From Poseidonibacter lekithochrous (GTDB taxonomy: Bacteria > Campylobacterota > Campylobacteria > Campylobacterales > Arcobacteraceae), in assembly GCF_013283835.1 (NCBI RefSeq), contig NZ_CP054052.1, positions 3,348,001 to 3,412,000 of the forward strand: a DNA stretch of 64,000 nucleotides. Reading direction: 5' to 3'. Made by a program: the position numbers and the translations under genes. The first letter of the stretch is position 1, and each line of letters starts with the position of its first letter. The notes beneath the pieces were generated by a model, which saw nothing but the letters and a program-made list of their open reading frames with translations, had not been told where the DNA came from and searched no databases. Below are positions 25,644-35,944 of the stretch, one piece after another.

Positions 25644-28172
25644 TCAAAAAGTAATAATAAACTCAACCCCATCTTGGGTATTTATAGCTTCGATCTTCCC
25701 ATTCATGTTCTTTTCAATAATAACCTTAGACATATATAGTCCTATACCTGTTCCTTGATTTTCAAACTTAGTAGTAAAGTAAGGTTCAAATATTCTCTCA
25801 ATTACCTTTTTATCGATGTTTCCACAGTTATTTGAAATAGAAATTTGCGTTTTTTCAGCTCTTGTTACATTGATTGTTACTTGTGCTTTGAACTTCTCTT
25901 TCTTCTTTTTTACTATTGCTGCATCAGCTGCATTGTTTAGAATATTCACAATTACTTGTTCAAATTCATTTTCATAACTTTCAATCTCAACTTTGTCACC
26001 AATAATCTCTAAATTTATTGAATTTTGCTCAAAAGAAGTAGCTACAATTTTTGAACTTTGAGATATTGACTCTTTAATATCAAACACTTTTCTATCTTTT
26101 GTTGGTTGATAAAAATTCCTAAAATCATCAATAGTTTGAGACATATAGTCAATTTGAATTTTAATATCTTTGATAATATCATTTAACTCATCTTTTGTGA
26201 AGTTTCCATAATTATCTCTAATAAAATGAGTTAATAAACTAGTGTTATTTAAAGGTTGTCTCCATTGATGAGCAATATTACCAAGCATTTCACCCATAGA
26301 AGCTAGTTTGTTTTGTTGTATTAAAAGTCTATCTTTTTCAATATTTTTTTCAACTTCTTCTTCAACTTTTTGTTTTAACTCTTCTTCATTCATTTTGATT
26401 TTTGTAATATCATTTAGATATCCATAAAATGAAATTACTCGACCATAATCATCTTTTACTAAAATAGTTCTATTAAATACCCATTTAATATTTCCATCTT
26501 TATCTATTACTCTATGTATATTAGTAAATGATGGTTTATCAGATGCAATAGCATTTTTAATAACAGCTTTTAGTGACTCAACATCATCTTTATGTACAAA
26601 GTCAAAATAAGATATTTTTGATTCTTTAAAATCTTCAGTTTCATAACCATAGTTTTCAATACTTTTAGATACAAATTTTACTGATAAGTCATCATTGTTT
26701 TTCCATCTAAAAATTACGATACGCCCATATTCTGTTAGTAATTCAACATTTCTAAGCTCTTTAGTTAAAGTCATTCTCTCATCAATATCCATTGACATCA
26801 TAAGCATTCTATTTACATTTTCACTAATAAAAGCTTTTCCTCTAACTAATACCCATTTATAGTTTCCGCTTTTTTCTCGAAGTCTATATTCACTTACAAA
26901 GTGATCTGTTTTTCCTGAGATATGCTCACTAAACTCATCTAAAACTTTTTGTTTATCTTCACTATGAACAAGAGCTAACCACTCTTTAAAGTTTTGAATT
27001 TCATCTCGTTTATAACCAAACATATTTAGCCATTTATTAGAGAAGAATATTCTATTTGTATCTAAATTAATATCCCATAATCCATCATTAGATGCAATAA
27101 TTGCAAGTTCATATCTATCTTTCCATTTTGCTAATAAAAAGTTTTTTCTCTCTAATCTTTTGTTATATCTATTAAAAATAGTATTAATAAATCTACCAAA
27201 AATATTAGCTGTTGTCATTAAGATAATTGCAATAAATATAACAATAAAAATTCCAATAATTAGTTTATTTTCATGTTGTATTTTTATCTGTCTTATCTCT
27301 TCTTTTAGGAAATCATTTTTTACTATAATTTTGTAATTATACTTTGGGAAGGTATATACAAAGACATTATTATCTAATAAATCAAATCTAGAAATATCTT
27401 TTACAGATACTTCTTTTGCTTTATTATTGTAGTTGTAAACTAGCTTTTCATTAATATCATAAAAAACAAAATGTGCATTTTCTTCTAAATTACTTGTATT
27501 TTCAATAGAGCCTAAAATAGCATGTTTTGTAAGTGCTTTCATATCATCAACTTGAGAAAAAGCCCCAAGCATTAAACCTTTGAAATCTACAAATTTAAAG
27601 TAAGACAGTCTAACTTCTCTTTTTTCATTATCAATCCAATATGTCATATTATCATTACTGTTATATTGAATGTTTTTTAGCATAAAATGATTGAATTTTT
27701 TAGTATTTATTTTTGAATTAGTTTGTTTACGCAAATAATTGATAATATCTTCACCATAAAGAATCTTATAATTTATTGCATTAAAAAGTATAAACTCAAT
27801 ACCTTTGGTTTCTTCCATAATATAAATATAGTTCTTAAGCATTTGTTCGTCTAAAGCTTCATTTCTTAAAGTAAAAGACTTTACATATCCTTGTAGTTCG
27901 TAAACATACTTAATAAGATCATTTTCTACAGAATCTATTCTTTCACTTCTTTTAATATTAATAGTTTCAATATAGTTCTTTAGAATATTCTGATTATAAA
28001 AACTCTCACTTTGTAGTAATAGTTTAATCTTACTTGACTCTTGATACTTATAAAAAAGTGTTACTACTATTGAAGAAAATATTGCAAGTAGTATTACAAA
28101 AACAAGGGGTGTATAAACAATCTGATTTTTTATATCTGATAAAGTATAAAACTTCTTTTTTCTAAACCACAT
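25644..28172 (-). CDS. PAS-containing sensor histidine kinase
   Basis: An 842-residue kinase. A membrane helix is at about residues 20-43, a periplasmic sensor region of roughly 250 residues (probably Cache-like) follows, and a second helix is near 305-328. Two PAS domains lie at about 350-470 and 480-595 (WDINLDTNRIFFSNKWLNMFG; YFDFVHKDDVESLK). The H-box is ASMGEMLGNIAHQWRQPLNN with the phospho-His in AHQWRQ. The ATP-binding domain has the N-box VNILNNAADAAI and the G-box NQGTGIGLYMSKV, ending GVEFIITF. It is followed by its response regulator. Confidence 0.93.
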   Translation of the reverse strand: MWFRKKKFYTLSDIKNQIVYTPLVFVILLAIFSSIVVTLFYKYQESSKIKLLLQSESFYNQNILKNYIETINIKRSERIDSVENDLIKYVYELQGYVKSFTLRNEALDEQMLKNYIYIMEETKGIEFILFNAINYKILYGEDIINYLRKQTNSKINTKKFNHFMLKNIQYNSNDNMTYWIDNEKREVRLSYFKFVDFKGLMLGAFSQVDDMKALTKHAILGSIENTSNLEENAHFVFYDINEKLVYNYNNKAKEVSVKDISRFDLLDNNVFVYTFPKYNYKIIVKNDFLKEEIRQIKIQHENKLIIGIFIVIFIAIILMTTANIFGRFINTIFNRYNKRLERKNFLLAKWKDRYELAIIASNDGLWDINLDTNRIFFSNKWLNMFGYKRDEIQNFKEWLALVHSEDKQKVLDEFSEHISGKTDHFVSEYRLREKSGNYKWVLVRGKAFISENVNRMLMMSMDIDERMTLTKELRNVELLTEYGRIVIFRWKNNDDLSVKFVSKSIENYGYETEDFKESKISYFDFVHKDDVESLKAVIKNAIASDKPSFTNIHRVIDKDGNIKWVFNRTILVKDDYGRVISFYGYLNDITKIKMNEEELKQKVEEEVEKNIEKDRLLIQQNKLASMGEMLGNIAHQWRQPLNNTSLLTHFIRDNYGNFTKDELNDIIKDIKIQIDYMSQTIDDFRNFYQPTKDRKVFDIKESISQSSKIVATSFEQNSINLEIIGDKVEIESYENEFEQVIVNILNNAADAAIVKKKKEKFKAQVTINVTRAEKTQISISNNCGNIDKKVIERIFEPYFTTKFENQGTGIGLYMSKVIIEKNMNGKIEAINTQDGVEFIITF

Positions 28173-28191
28173 AAAAAATCATCCTTTTATA

Positions 28192-28914
28192 TTAATAAGT
28201 AATTTGGGCTAAATACAAACCATTAGCAGGTGCAGGGATTTTAAAGACACGTTTTTTCATTCTTAACTGTTCTTTTAAATCAATAATTGAAAGTTTACCC
28301 ATATTTATTTTAAGTAAGAACCCGACCATTAATCTAATTTGTGAACGTAAGTAAGAATTAGCGGTAAAGCGAAATACATATATATCTTTGTGTTTATAAA
28401 AACAAGTATCAAAGATTTCACGTACTGTGTTTTCTTTATCACTACCTACTTTATGAAAATACTCAAAATCATATTCACCTATAAACTCTTTTATTGCTTC
28501 TTTCATAAGTTCTTCATTTATTGAAGGTACATAGGTTACAAATTTATCATTAAATGGTGTTGTATGTTTTGTAGTAATCACATATCTATAAACTCTTTTT
28601 CTAGCATGAAATCGTGAGTGAAAGTCATTAGGAACTAAAGATATATGATTAATTTTTATAGAGCTTGGAAGATGTTTATTCATAACATCTTTTAACTTAT
28701 CGAAGTTATTCCAAAAATCTGGAAGAATACAGTTAAATACCTGTCCTGTAGCATGAACATCCCTATCTGTTCTTCCACTTAAAACTATATTTGTTTCAAT
28801 ATTTACACGTTTAAATGCTTTTAATAAAGCATTCTCAACTGTTAAACCATTAGGTTGTCTTTGTGATCCTTGAAAAACAGAACCATCATAAGAGATATTA
28901 AATTTTGCGTTCAT
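28192..28914 (-). CDS. truA: tRNA pseudouridine(38-40) synthase TruA
   Basis: A 240-residue TruA. The catalytic Asp is in SGRTDRDVHATGQVFN, early sequence ISYDGSVFQGSQRQPNGLTVE fits the family, and later parts RVYRYVITT, FHKVGSDKENTVR and FTANSYLRSQIRLMVGFLL carry the usual tRNA-binding residues. It modifies uridines 38-40 in the anticodon stem. It lies 6 nt downstream of the LptF/G-type gene in the long minus-strand block. Confidence 0.95.
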   Translation of the reverse strand: MNAKFNISYDGSVFQGSQRQPNGLTVENALLKAFKRVNIETNIVLSGRTDRDVHATGQVFNCILPDFWNNFDKLKDVMNKHLPSSIKINHISLVPNDFHSRFHARKRVYRYVITTKHTTPFNDKFVTYVPSINEELMKEAIKEFIGEYDFEYFHKVGSDKENTVREIFDTCFYKHKDIYVFRFTANSYLRSQIRLMVGFLLKINMGKLSIIDLKEQLRMKKRVFKIPAPANGLYLAQITY

Positions 28915-28920
28915 ATATTA

Positions 28921-29937
28921 TTAATACTCTTTTTTTACAGTTCTTGTATAAATAAAATAAGTTCCTAAAAGCCAAACAAAAGGAACTGCGTATAAACTAT
29001 GTAAGAGAATTTTATCTCCTAGGGATTTAACTACAACATAAAATAAAACAACAGCTACAAGTGAATATGCAACTGCTCTATTTTTCTCATATCTTGGATT
29101 AAAATATCCAAACGTAATTACTAAAAATAGTGATAATGTTGGAAATAATGAAGTTAGAATATAAAAAGTCAAATCATCAATATCTTGTTTTCTTTGGATT
29201 TTTTCTTTCCAATAATTATATGTTGTTGTAAAAATATTCATTTCATCATCAGCAATTGAGTCATTAATATGCATAGTTTTAAAATCAATTTGATTAATTT
29301 CAGAATCTTTTATGAAAAATGCTTTTCCTTTTGAAAGGTTAAAACTAAGTTCTCCATTATCATTATTTAGTACTGCTGACTTACTAATTATGAATTGTTC
29401 TTGATTGTTTTCAGTTTTAAATAATTTTATTTCATAATATTTTTTATCATCTTTATCTTGAATATAAATCAACCATTCCCCAAACTTTTGACCAAATTCT
29501 GAGGCTTTAATATTGAAGTTTGCTTCTTTTTTCTTAATATCTAAAAACTGTTTTGTTAAAAACTTTGTTTTAGGAATTAAACCTACAGAAACAACAACTA
29601 AAGCTATTGATAAAAGTAAAGTTACTGGTAAAAATATTCTCATAATTTTTACAGGGTTTAAGCCAAATGACGTAATTACCGTAAGTTCATACTCACTTGC
29701 AAGTTTTGATAATGTTATTACCAATGAAATAAAAAATGAAATCGGCATAGTATAAAATAAAATTTGAGGTATTACATAAGAGTATAATGTAAATAATTCA
29801 AATACATTAATTGTAATAATTGATGTTAATGCTGCAATTTTTACTAAAAAAACTACTGATGTAATAAAATATAATCCGAAAAAAATAGGGAAAAATGTAA
29901 TTGCTAATTGTGAATACAAATAGTGTTTTAATTTCAA
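28921..29937 (-). CDS. LptF/LptG-family permease (lipopolysaccharide export)
   Basis: A 338-residue inner-membrane protein of the YjgP/YjgQ family. Three N-terminal helices (LAITFFPIFFGLYFITSVVFL; YVIPQILFYTMPISFFISL; IFLPVTLLLSIALVVVSVG), a periplasmic beta-jellyroll region (about 130-255) and three C-terminal helices match LptF/LptG. The segment YELTVITSFGLNPVKIMR is a conserved coupling helix. With LptB and C it lifts lipopolysaccharide or lipooligosaccharide from the inner membrane. I cannot assign it to LptF or LptG with certainty. It overlaps the prepilin peptidase gene by 4 nt. Confidence 0.88.
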   Translation of the reverse strand: MKLKHYLYSQLAITFFPIFFGLYFITSVVFLVKIAALTSIITINVFELFTLYSYVIPQILFYTMPISFFISLVITLSKLASEYELTVITSFGLNPVKIMRIFLPVTLLLSIALVVVSVGLIPKTKFLTKQFLDIKKKEANFNIKASEFGQKFGEWLIYIQDKDDKKYYEIKLFKTENNQEQFIISKSAVLNNDNGELSFNLSKGKAFFIKDSEINQIDFKTMHINDSIADDEMNIFTTTYNYWKEKIQRKQDIDDLTFYILTSLFPTLSLFLVITFGYFNPRYEKNRAVAYSLVAVVLFYVVVKSLGDKILLHSLYAVPFVWLLGTYFIYTRTVKKEY

Positions 29938-30731
29938 TAAATAACCTTTAATAAATCTTCTAATCTAAAAAAATATTCAAATAATAATCCTAAAACTAAG
30001 TATGGAATAAATGGAGTTTGAATGTCTTTTTTTATAAAGATGGAATAAATAGATGGTATTATAGCAAAAATTGCCGCTAAAAACACTGCAATTAATGCAC
30101 CTTTTATTCCTAAGATAATTGCAATAGCTGCAATTATTGGAATATCACCCTCACCTAATGCTTCTTGAGTTCTTAAACTTTCATCTTTTGTTAGTCTTGA
30201 TTTTATATTTTGGATATAAAAAGTTAGAATAAAATTCAATAAAACAAAGGCACCACAAAACATAAATGCATTTTTCAAAGCTTCAATTATTGGGTAAGTT
30301 GTAATGAATAAAGATAAAACAAAAGCCATTAGTAATAAATAATCAGGAACTGCTTTATATTCAAAATCTATAAAAGACAATGTAATTAAAACATAAATAA
30401 AAATACTAAAAAGTGCAAACTCTAAACCTATTCCAAATTCTTGAAATAAAAGAAGAGTAAATAAAGCACTTAAAAACTCAACAATAAAATATCTAAAAGG
30501 TATTTTTGTTTTACAATAAGCACATTTTGCTCTTAAGAATATATATGAAAACAGAGGAATATTATAATACCAAGCAATAGTATTTTTACAAGAAGGACAG
30601 AAGCTTCTTGGACTTACTATAGATTCATTTTTTGGAAGCCGTGAGATTAGTACATTTAAAAATGAACCAATAACAGCACCAAAAATAAAACTAAATACCT
30701 CCAAATCTTCTCTCACGTTTGACAAAGTCAC
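29934..30731 (-). CDS. Type IV prepilin peptidase (A24 family)
   Basis: A 265-residue membrane aspartyl protease. The N-terminal FIFGAVIGSFLNVLISRLP is the family signature. The cytoplasmic zinc-binding domain has CPSCKNT and CAYCKTK. The catalytic Asps are in FIDFEYKAVPDY and in EALGEGDIPII (GxGD). It cleaves and N-methylates type IV pilins or related pseudopilins. The start is probably the GTG at 30731, which overlaps uppS by 41 nt; the coding overlap and lack of a good ribosome-binding site make the exact start uncertain. Confidence 0.9.
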   Translation of the reverse strand: MTLSNVREDLEVFSFIFGAVIGSFLNVLISRLPKNESIVSPRSFCPSCKNTIAWYYNIPLFSYIFLRAKCAYCKTKIPFRYFIVEFLSALFTLLLFQEFGIGLEFALFSIFIYVLITLSFIDFEYKAVPDYLLLMAFVLSLFITTYPIIEALKNAFMFCGAFVLLNFILTFYIQNIKSRLTKDESLRTQEALGEGDIPIIAAIAIILGIKGALIAVFLAAIFAIIPSIYSIFIKKDIQTPFIPYLVLGLLFEYFFRLEDLLKVIY

Positions 30732-31377
30732 TTATGATATCATCTAATTCACTTGAATTAAAATCAGGCCAATACGTTGGAGTAAAGAACATTTCAGCAT
30801 AAGCATTTTGCCATAAAAGATAATTAGATAATCTAACTTCACCACTTGTTCTAATCATAATATCAACACCAGGCATACCTGCTGTATCTAAACACGATTC
30901 AAGATTTTCTTCACTTACTTCAAGTTCTTGTTCATTTAATTTTTTAATAGCTCTTATAATTTCATCTTTTGAACCATAATTTAATGCTAAAACTTGAGTA
31001 AGCCCTGTACAATGAGATGTTTTTTCTTCAACATCTCTTATTGTTTTTTGTAAATATTTTGAGAATCTAGACAAATCCCCAATAGGTTTAAATCGTACAT
31101 TATTCTCTAAATAAATTGGAAGTTCTTTTTTAAAATATCTATCAAGTAATTTCATTAAGAACTCTACTTCTAGTTTTGGTCTTTGCCAGTTTTCTGTTGA
31201 GAAAGCATATAAAGTCAAATATTTAATTCCAATATTTGAGCAATATTTAGTTATCTCTCGAACAACTTTTGCGCCTTCTTCATGGCCAGCTGTTCGTTTA
31301 AGACCTCTTTCTTTTGCCCATCTACCATTACCATCCATAATCATGGCAATATGTGCAGGCATATTTTGATTATTCAT
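30691..31377 (-). CDS. uppS: Isoprenyl transferase (undecaprenyl diphosphate synthase)
   Basis: A 228-residue cis-prenyltransferase. MIMDGNGRWAKERGLKRTAGH carries the catalytic Asp and FPP-binding residues, YLTLYAFSTENWQRP the conserved Ser-Thr-Glu-Asn-Trp, and DIMIRTSGEVRLSNYLLWQ the C-terminal RTSGExRLSNF-type motif. It makes the C55 lipid carrier for peptidoglycan and surface glycans. The ATG at 31377 overlaps the coaBC stop by 8 nt; an ATG at 31392 is also possible, and neither has a strong ribosome-binding site. Confidence 0.95.
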   Translation of the reverse strand: MNNQNMPAHIAMIMDGNGRWAKERGLKRTAGHEEGAKVVREITKYCSNIGIKYLTLYAFSTENWQRPKLEVEFLMKLLDRYFKKELPIYLENNVRFKPIGDLSRFSKYLQKTIRDVEEKTSHCTGLTQVLALNYGSKDEIIRAIKKLNEQELEVSEENLESCLDTAGMPGVDIMIRTSGEVRLSNYLLWQNAYAEMFFTPTYWPDFNSSELDDIISDFVKRERRFGGI

Positions 31378-32641
31378 TTTCTTTAAACTCATTTTGTAAT
31401 CTATTTAAAATACCAAGTGAAATTTCTAACTTTTCACCTTTAAATGAATAAGAGTTGTTTTTTAACATTAGTTCAATTTCATTTGAGTCTGAACCAAAAG
31501 AGTTTTCATCTCCTAAGATATTTAAACAAACACCATCAAGGTTTTTCTTTTCTAACATTGAACTTGCATTGTTTAAAGCACTTACTTCATCCATTTCAGC
31601 TTTAAAACCAATTGAAATCATTTCTGATTTGTTTAATGAACTTAAGATATCAATATTTTGTTTTAGATTTAAATCCCAAGAAGAGCCAATCATATCTTTT
31701 TTCATTTTCCCATCTTGAGGGAAAGATGGAACATAATCACTTACAGCTGCTACCATAAATAAATATGGAGTTTTTTGAATAAGCTCTGGTCTTGAAGCAT
31801 CCATAAGTGTAGTTTTTGTCATTACACCTTTTTTAGCAACTCTTACAGAATCTACTAAATATTCATACATTTCAGAACTACTTTGAACAGGAATAACATG
31901 GATATCTTTTGGTAAATTCTCGTAACCACGAGTGCTTACTAAACATACTTCTGCACCTTTTAAATAAAGGCTTAAAGCTAATGAGCTTGCCATCTTACCA
32001 GATGAATAATTTGAGATATATCTTACATCATCAATTTTTTCTACTGTTCCGCCGCCACTTAATACAACTTTTCTATTTACCCAATACTCTTCTTTTAAAA
32101 GCTCTCGAGCACTTGCATAAAAAATTGCTTCAGGATCAGACATAGCTCCATCCCCAACATCTTTACACACTAACTCTTTAGTTTGTGACTCAATTATCTC
32201 AAAGTTACAAAGCTTAAGCATTTTAATACTTGCTTGAGTAACTGGATTTCTTAACATATTAGTATTAGCAGCAGGTGCAAGAATCTTCATTCTAGGATAT
32301 GCTAAAGCTACTTGAGTTAATAAATTATCAGCTAAACCATTTGATAATTTATTAATAGTGTTTGCAGAACATGGAGCAATTACAAAAATATCAGACCACT
32401 TACCAATATCAATATGATTGTAATCTTGGTTTTTATCCCAAGATTCATTTGATTCATCCAAAACTTTACTTTGAGAAATAGCCTCAAAAGTAATAGGTGA
32501 AATGAATTTTTTGGCACCTTCAGTCATTATAACTCTAACTTTAGCGCCTGCTTTTATATATAATCTAATTAATTCTAAAGTTTTGTAAATTGCAATTGAA
32601 CCAGTCACTGCAACTAATATTTTTTTATCTTTTAATAACAT
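31370..32641 (-). CDS. coaBC: Bifunctional phosphopantothenoylcysteine decarboxylase / phosphopantothenate-cysteine ligase
   Basis: A 423-residue CoaBC (Dfp). The flavoprotein decarboxylase half has VAVTGSIAIYKTLELIRLY, the catalytic His in DYNHIDIGKW, and APAANTNM with the conserved Asn. The ligase half starts near 190 with VLSGGGTVEKIDDVRYISNYSSGKM and contains VAAVSDYVP. It makes 4'-phosphopantetheine for coenzyme A. Family length is about 400. It follows glmU by 16 nt. Confidence 0.95.
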   Translation of the reverse strand: MLLKDKKILVAVTGSIAIYKTLELIRLYIKAGAKVRVIMTEGAKKFISPITFEAISQSKVLDESNESWDKNQDYNHIDIGKWSDIFVIAPCSANTINKLSNGLADNLLTQVALAYPRMKILAPAANTNMLRNPVTQASIKMLKLCNFEIIESQTKELVCKDVGDGAMSDPEAIFYASARELLKEEYWVNRKVVLSGGGTVEKIDDVRYISNYSSGKMASSLALSLYLKGAEVCLVSTRGYENLPKDIHVIPVQSSSEMYEYLVDSVRVAKKGVMTKTTLMDASRPELIQKTPYLFMVAAVSDYVPSFPQDGKMKKDMIGSSWDLNLKQNIDILSSLNKSEMISIGFKAEMDEVSALNNASSMLEKKNLDGVCLNILGDENSFGSDSNEIELMLKNNSYSFKGEKLEISLGILNRLQNEFKENE

Positions 32642-32657
32642 TTAAATTCTCTATTTT

Positions 32658-33947
32658 TTATTTTTCAAAATGCTTAAAGAAGTATCCTTCAACTGCTCTT
32701 TTCTTAGCTCGACTCATATAAAGTTGACCTTCTTTTACGTCTGTTGTTACAGTTGAACCTGCAGCAATCATTGTATTATCAGCAACATTCACAGGAGCTA
32801 CTAATTGAGTATCAGAACCTACAAATACATTTTTACCAATAATAGTCTTATATTTATTAATTCCATCATAATTACAAGTAATTGTTCCACAACCTATATT
32901 TGTACCTTCATTTATTTCACAATCACCAAGATATGATAAATGACCAGCTTTTACACCATTTAACTTAGCTTTTTTTGTTTCAACGAAGTTTCCAATGTGT
33001 GTTTTATTAAGTTCACTTCCTGGTCTAATTCTAGCCATTGGTCCAGCATCAGAGTCAACTAAAATTGAATCTTCAATAATAGTATTTGTTTTAATATGAG
33101 AATTTACAATTTTCGTATTTCCAAGTAATGTAACTCCATTTTCTAAAATAGATTCACCTTCAATACAAACACCCTCTTCTATATAAATAGTATCAGGCAA
33201 TCTCATAATAACACCAGCTTTCAAGAACTCATTTTTAATTCTATTTTGGTGAATTACTTCTGCATCTGTTAACTCAACTTTTGAATTAACACCTTTGAAG
33301 TTTTCAACATTAACTGCAAGTGGTTTTAATACTTTTCCTTCATTAATTGCCATTTCAATTAAATCTGTGATGTAATACTCTGCTTGAGCATTATCATTTG
33401 ATAGTTTTGGAAGATTTTCAAGTAAGAATTTTGTTTCAAATTGGTAAATACCTGCATTGGCAGTTGTAACTGCTAATTCTTCTTCATTTGCATCTTTTTG
33501 TTCAACGATTTTTTTAACAGATCCATTCTCAACAATAACTCTACCATATCCATCAGCACTATCAAGCTCTAAAACAGACATAACAATAGTTGCTTCTATA
33601 TCAAACTTTTTTAATTCTTCTGCTTGAATTAAAGGCATATCACCATTTAGAACTAATACTTGATCATATTTTGGTGTAATACCCATTACAGCTCCACCAG
33701 TTCCTGGATAATTTGCATGGTCTTGGATTACATAATTGATACCTTCGAAATGTTTTTCCATTTCTTCTTGTACTCTTGAAGCTTGGTGGTATAAAACAAC
33801 AGTAATATCATCACTTAATTTTAGTGCTTCTTTGATTGAATAATACAACATTGATTTACCAGAGATTTTATGTAAAACCTTTGGAGTTGTTGATTTCATT
33901 CGCGTACCTGCACCTGCAGCTAAAATTATGATTGATTTGTTGTTCAT
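32658..33947 (-). CDS. glmU: Bifunctional UDP-N-acetylglucosamine pyrophosphorylase / glucosamine-1-phosphate N-acetyltransferase
   Basis: A 429-residue GlmU. The uridyltransferase half opens with ILAAGAGTRMKSTTPKVLHKI and contains NYPGTGGAVMG and VLNGDMPLI. The C-terminal left-handed beta-helix has hexapeptide repeats, ARIRPGSEL, IGNFVETKKAKLNGVKAGHL and SYLGDCEINEGTNIGCGTIT, with the catalytic His in KAGHLSYLGD. It supplies UDP-GlcNAc, the precursor of peptidoglycan, lipid A and the nonulosonic acids made further along. It begins 2 nt after the ankyrin gene. Confidence 0.97.
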   Translation of the reverse strand: MNNKSIIILAAGAGTRMKSTTPKVLHKISGKSMLYYSIKEALKLSDDITVVLYHQASRVQEEMEKHFEGINYVIQDHANYPGTGGAVMGITPKYDQVLVLNGDMPLIQAEELKKFDIEATIVMSVLELDSADGYGRVIVENGSVKKIVEQKDANEEELAVTTANAGIYQFETKFLLENLPKLSNDNAQAEYYITDLIEMAINEGKVLKPLAVNVENFKGVNSKVELTDAEVIHQNRIKNEFLKAGVIMRLPDTIYIEEGVCIEGESILENGVTLLGNTKIVNSHIKTNTIIEDSILVDSDAGPMARIRPGSELNKTHIGNFVETKKAKLNGVKAGHLSYLGDCEINEGTNIGCGTITCNYDGINKYKTIIGKNVFVGSDTQLVAPVNVADNTMIAAGSTVTTDVKEGQLYMSRAKKRAVEGYFFKHFEK

Positions 33948-33949
33948 TA

Positions 33950-35875
33950 TTATCCTTCTAATACTTCTTTTATTTCTTTTTTTAAATTCTCTGCAACTTC
34001 CGTTAACGATCTTTGCATTTTATCATCACTTATATTACTATTTAATAATTTCTCAAGATTATTTTCTTTATTTTTAAAAAATTGTGCCACTTTTTTACTT
34101 TTTGGATTTCTATTATACATTAAAACTCCCGAAGCAATAAGTGCAATAATTAATTTTACATGACCGAAAATTGCTGCATAATTCAATAATGTAAACCCTG
34201 CATTATCTGGTTCATTCATATTAGCACCAGAAGCGATTAACCATCTAGCAATTTTATAATTACCATTCCATTGAGTATGATGAAGTGCTGTTCTACCTTG
34301 TTTATCTTTAACATTTAAATCTGCTTTTTTTGTTAAAAGTTTTTCTACAACATCTAAATCATTTGCAATTACAGCTTTATGATAAACTGTTTTTCCCTCT
34401 AAATCTTGAGCTTCTACATTTACTCTAAACTTTAAAAAGAATACTAGTCTTTCTAAAAATCGTTCTTTTTCTTCTTTATCTTTTACTTTAAGACCCTCTT
34501 CCACTAAAATAGACAAAGGAGTATTACCTTCTTTATCTATTAAATTTGGATTCATCCCATAATTCAATAAAATACGAACTAACTCAAAATGATTATAATT
34601 CACTACTTCAAATAAAATTGTTCGACCACTTAATTTAACTCTATCTAATTTTGGTTTTAAAGGTAAAAGTTTTTTAAACAATAATAAATAGTTCTTATCG
34701 TCATCTTCTTCATCATCTAGGACAGATACATCACTTTTAACTATTTTTTCAATTAAATAGTCAAAAATTGTTTTTTCTTGATCATCTCTATTTTCAATAT
34801 CTGCACCATTTTTTATTAAATACGAAATCATTTTAAGATTAGTATGACCTTTTAGAATTTCTGGATATAAAAGCGTTTTTCCTTTTTCATCTCGAACATT
34901 TATATTCGCACCTGATTCAAGTAAAAATTCTATATTGTTGTAATGCTTTTTTTCCACTTCTTTACTTAAAGTCGTATTACCTTCATCATCAAACTTATCA
35001 ATATAGAAACCATATTCAATCATTAAAGATACTAGTTTTAAATATTTAGTATCTTCTTTTATAAAATGATATTTTCCTTCTAAGTCTTTTAAATTACCTT
35101 TTTGTAATTTCAGAATATATAAAACTTCATCTAGAATATTCTTATTTTCATTATCAACTATATTTAGATTAATTCCTTTTCTAATTAAAAGAGTTAATAA
35201 TTCTATATTATTTGTTCCTTTTATTACCGTATTAAAAAGGGCATTTTGACCATTTGCATCTAAAATATTTAAATCAATCCCATTTAAAACTAAAGTTTGA
35301 GCAACCTCAGTATCATCTTTTAATACAGATGAGAAAAGAACTGTTTGTCCGTTTTCATCAAGAAGATTTATATCCTCAATATTATTAATCACTTCTTTTA
35401 CAATATTAACATTTCCACCATCAACGGCATCAAAGAGTACTGTTTTATTGTAATTATCTTTTAAATTGAAGTCAGGTTTATAATTCATAAGTATTCTAAA
35501 TACTTTATAGTCACCCTCTAGGGCAACATCTTGAATTATTGTTCTATTTGAAGAGTTTTTGTGATTTACAGAAGCACCATTATCTAAAAGGAAACGAATC
35601 ATCATTCCATCACCTTTTGATACAGCTTCTGCTAAAACAGTTTTTCCATAGTCATCTTCTATATTAATATCTATTTTATTATTTAGAAGAATTTTAATTG
35701 CATCGATTTTTCTTTTTGAAGCAAGAGAAAAAAGAAAGGTTCTTCCTTTTTCATCTCTTTGATTTATGTCTATGCCATTGTTAATAAGTTTTTGTACTTT
35801 ATCTGCATCCACAGTACTTTTTAGAAGCTCTTTTTCCAAAACTTCTGAGGTATTACCCTTGAACAACTTTAACAT
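33950..35875 (-). CDS. Ankyrin repeat protein
   Basis: A 641-residue protein consisting almost wholly of ankyrin repeats, about 14 of them. Typical units are DEKGRTFLFSLASKRKIDAI, DDYGKTVLAEAVSKGDGMMI and KQGRTALHHTQWNGNYKIAR, each with the D-x-x-G-x-T-x-L turn and a helix pair. Many repeats use T-x-LF in place of TPLH. It has no signal peptide or membrane helix. The C-terminus is a Lys/Glu-rich helix. Ankyrins bind other proteins; the partner is unknown. It is embedded in a core-gene block 2 nt before glmU. Confidence 0.88.
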   Translation of the reverse strand: MLKLFKGNTSEVLEKELLKSTVDADKVQKLINNGIDINQRDEKGRTFLFSLASKRKIDAIKILLNNKIDINIEDDYGKTVLAEAVSKGDGMMIRFLLDNGASVNHKNSSNRTIIQDVALEGDYKVFRILMNYKPDFNLKDNYNKTVLFDAVDGGNVNIVKEVINNIEDINLLDENGQTVLFSSVLKDDTEVAQTLVLNGIDLNILDANGQNALFNTVIKGTNNIELLTLLIRKGINLNIVDNENKNILDEVLYILKLQKGNLKDLEGKYHFIKEDTKYLKLVSLMIEYGFYIDKFDDEGNTTLSKEVEKKHYNNIEFLLESGANINVRDEKGKTLLYPEILKGHTNLKMISYLIKNGADIENRDDQEKTIFDYLIEKIVKSDVSVLDDEEDDDKNYLLLFKKLLPLKPKLDRVKLSGRTILFEVVNYNHFELVRILLNYGMNPNLIDKEGNTPLSILVEEGLKVKDKEEKERFLERLVFFLKFRVNVEAQDLEGKTVYHKAVIANDLDVVEKLLTKKADLNVKDKQGRTALHHTQWNGNYKIARWLIASGANMNEPDNAGFTLLNYAAIFGHVKLIIALIASGVLMYNRNPKSKKVAQFFKNKENNLEKLLNSNISDDKMQRSLTEVAENLKKEIKEVLEG

Positions 35876-35944
35876 ACATAAATCCTTAATAACCAGCTAT
35901 AGATTTTTGACTTATTTTACCTAAGTTTTTATTAATTTTTTTAT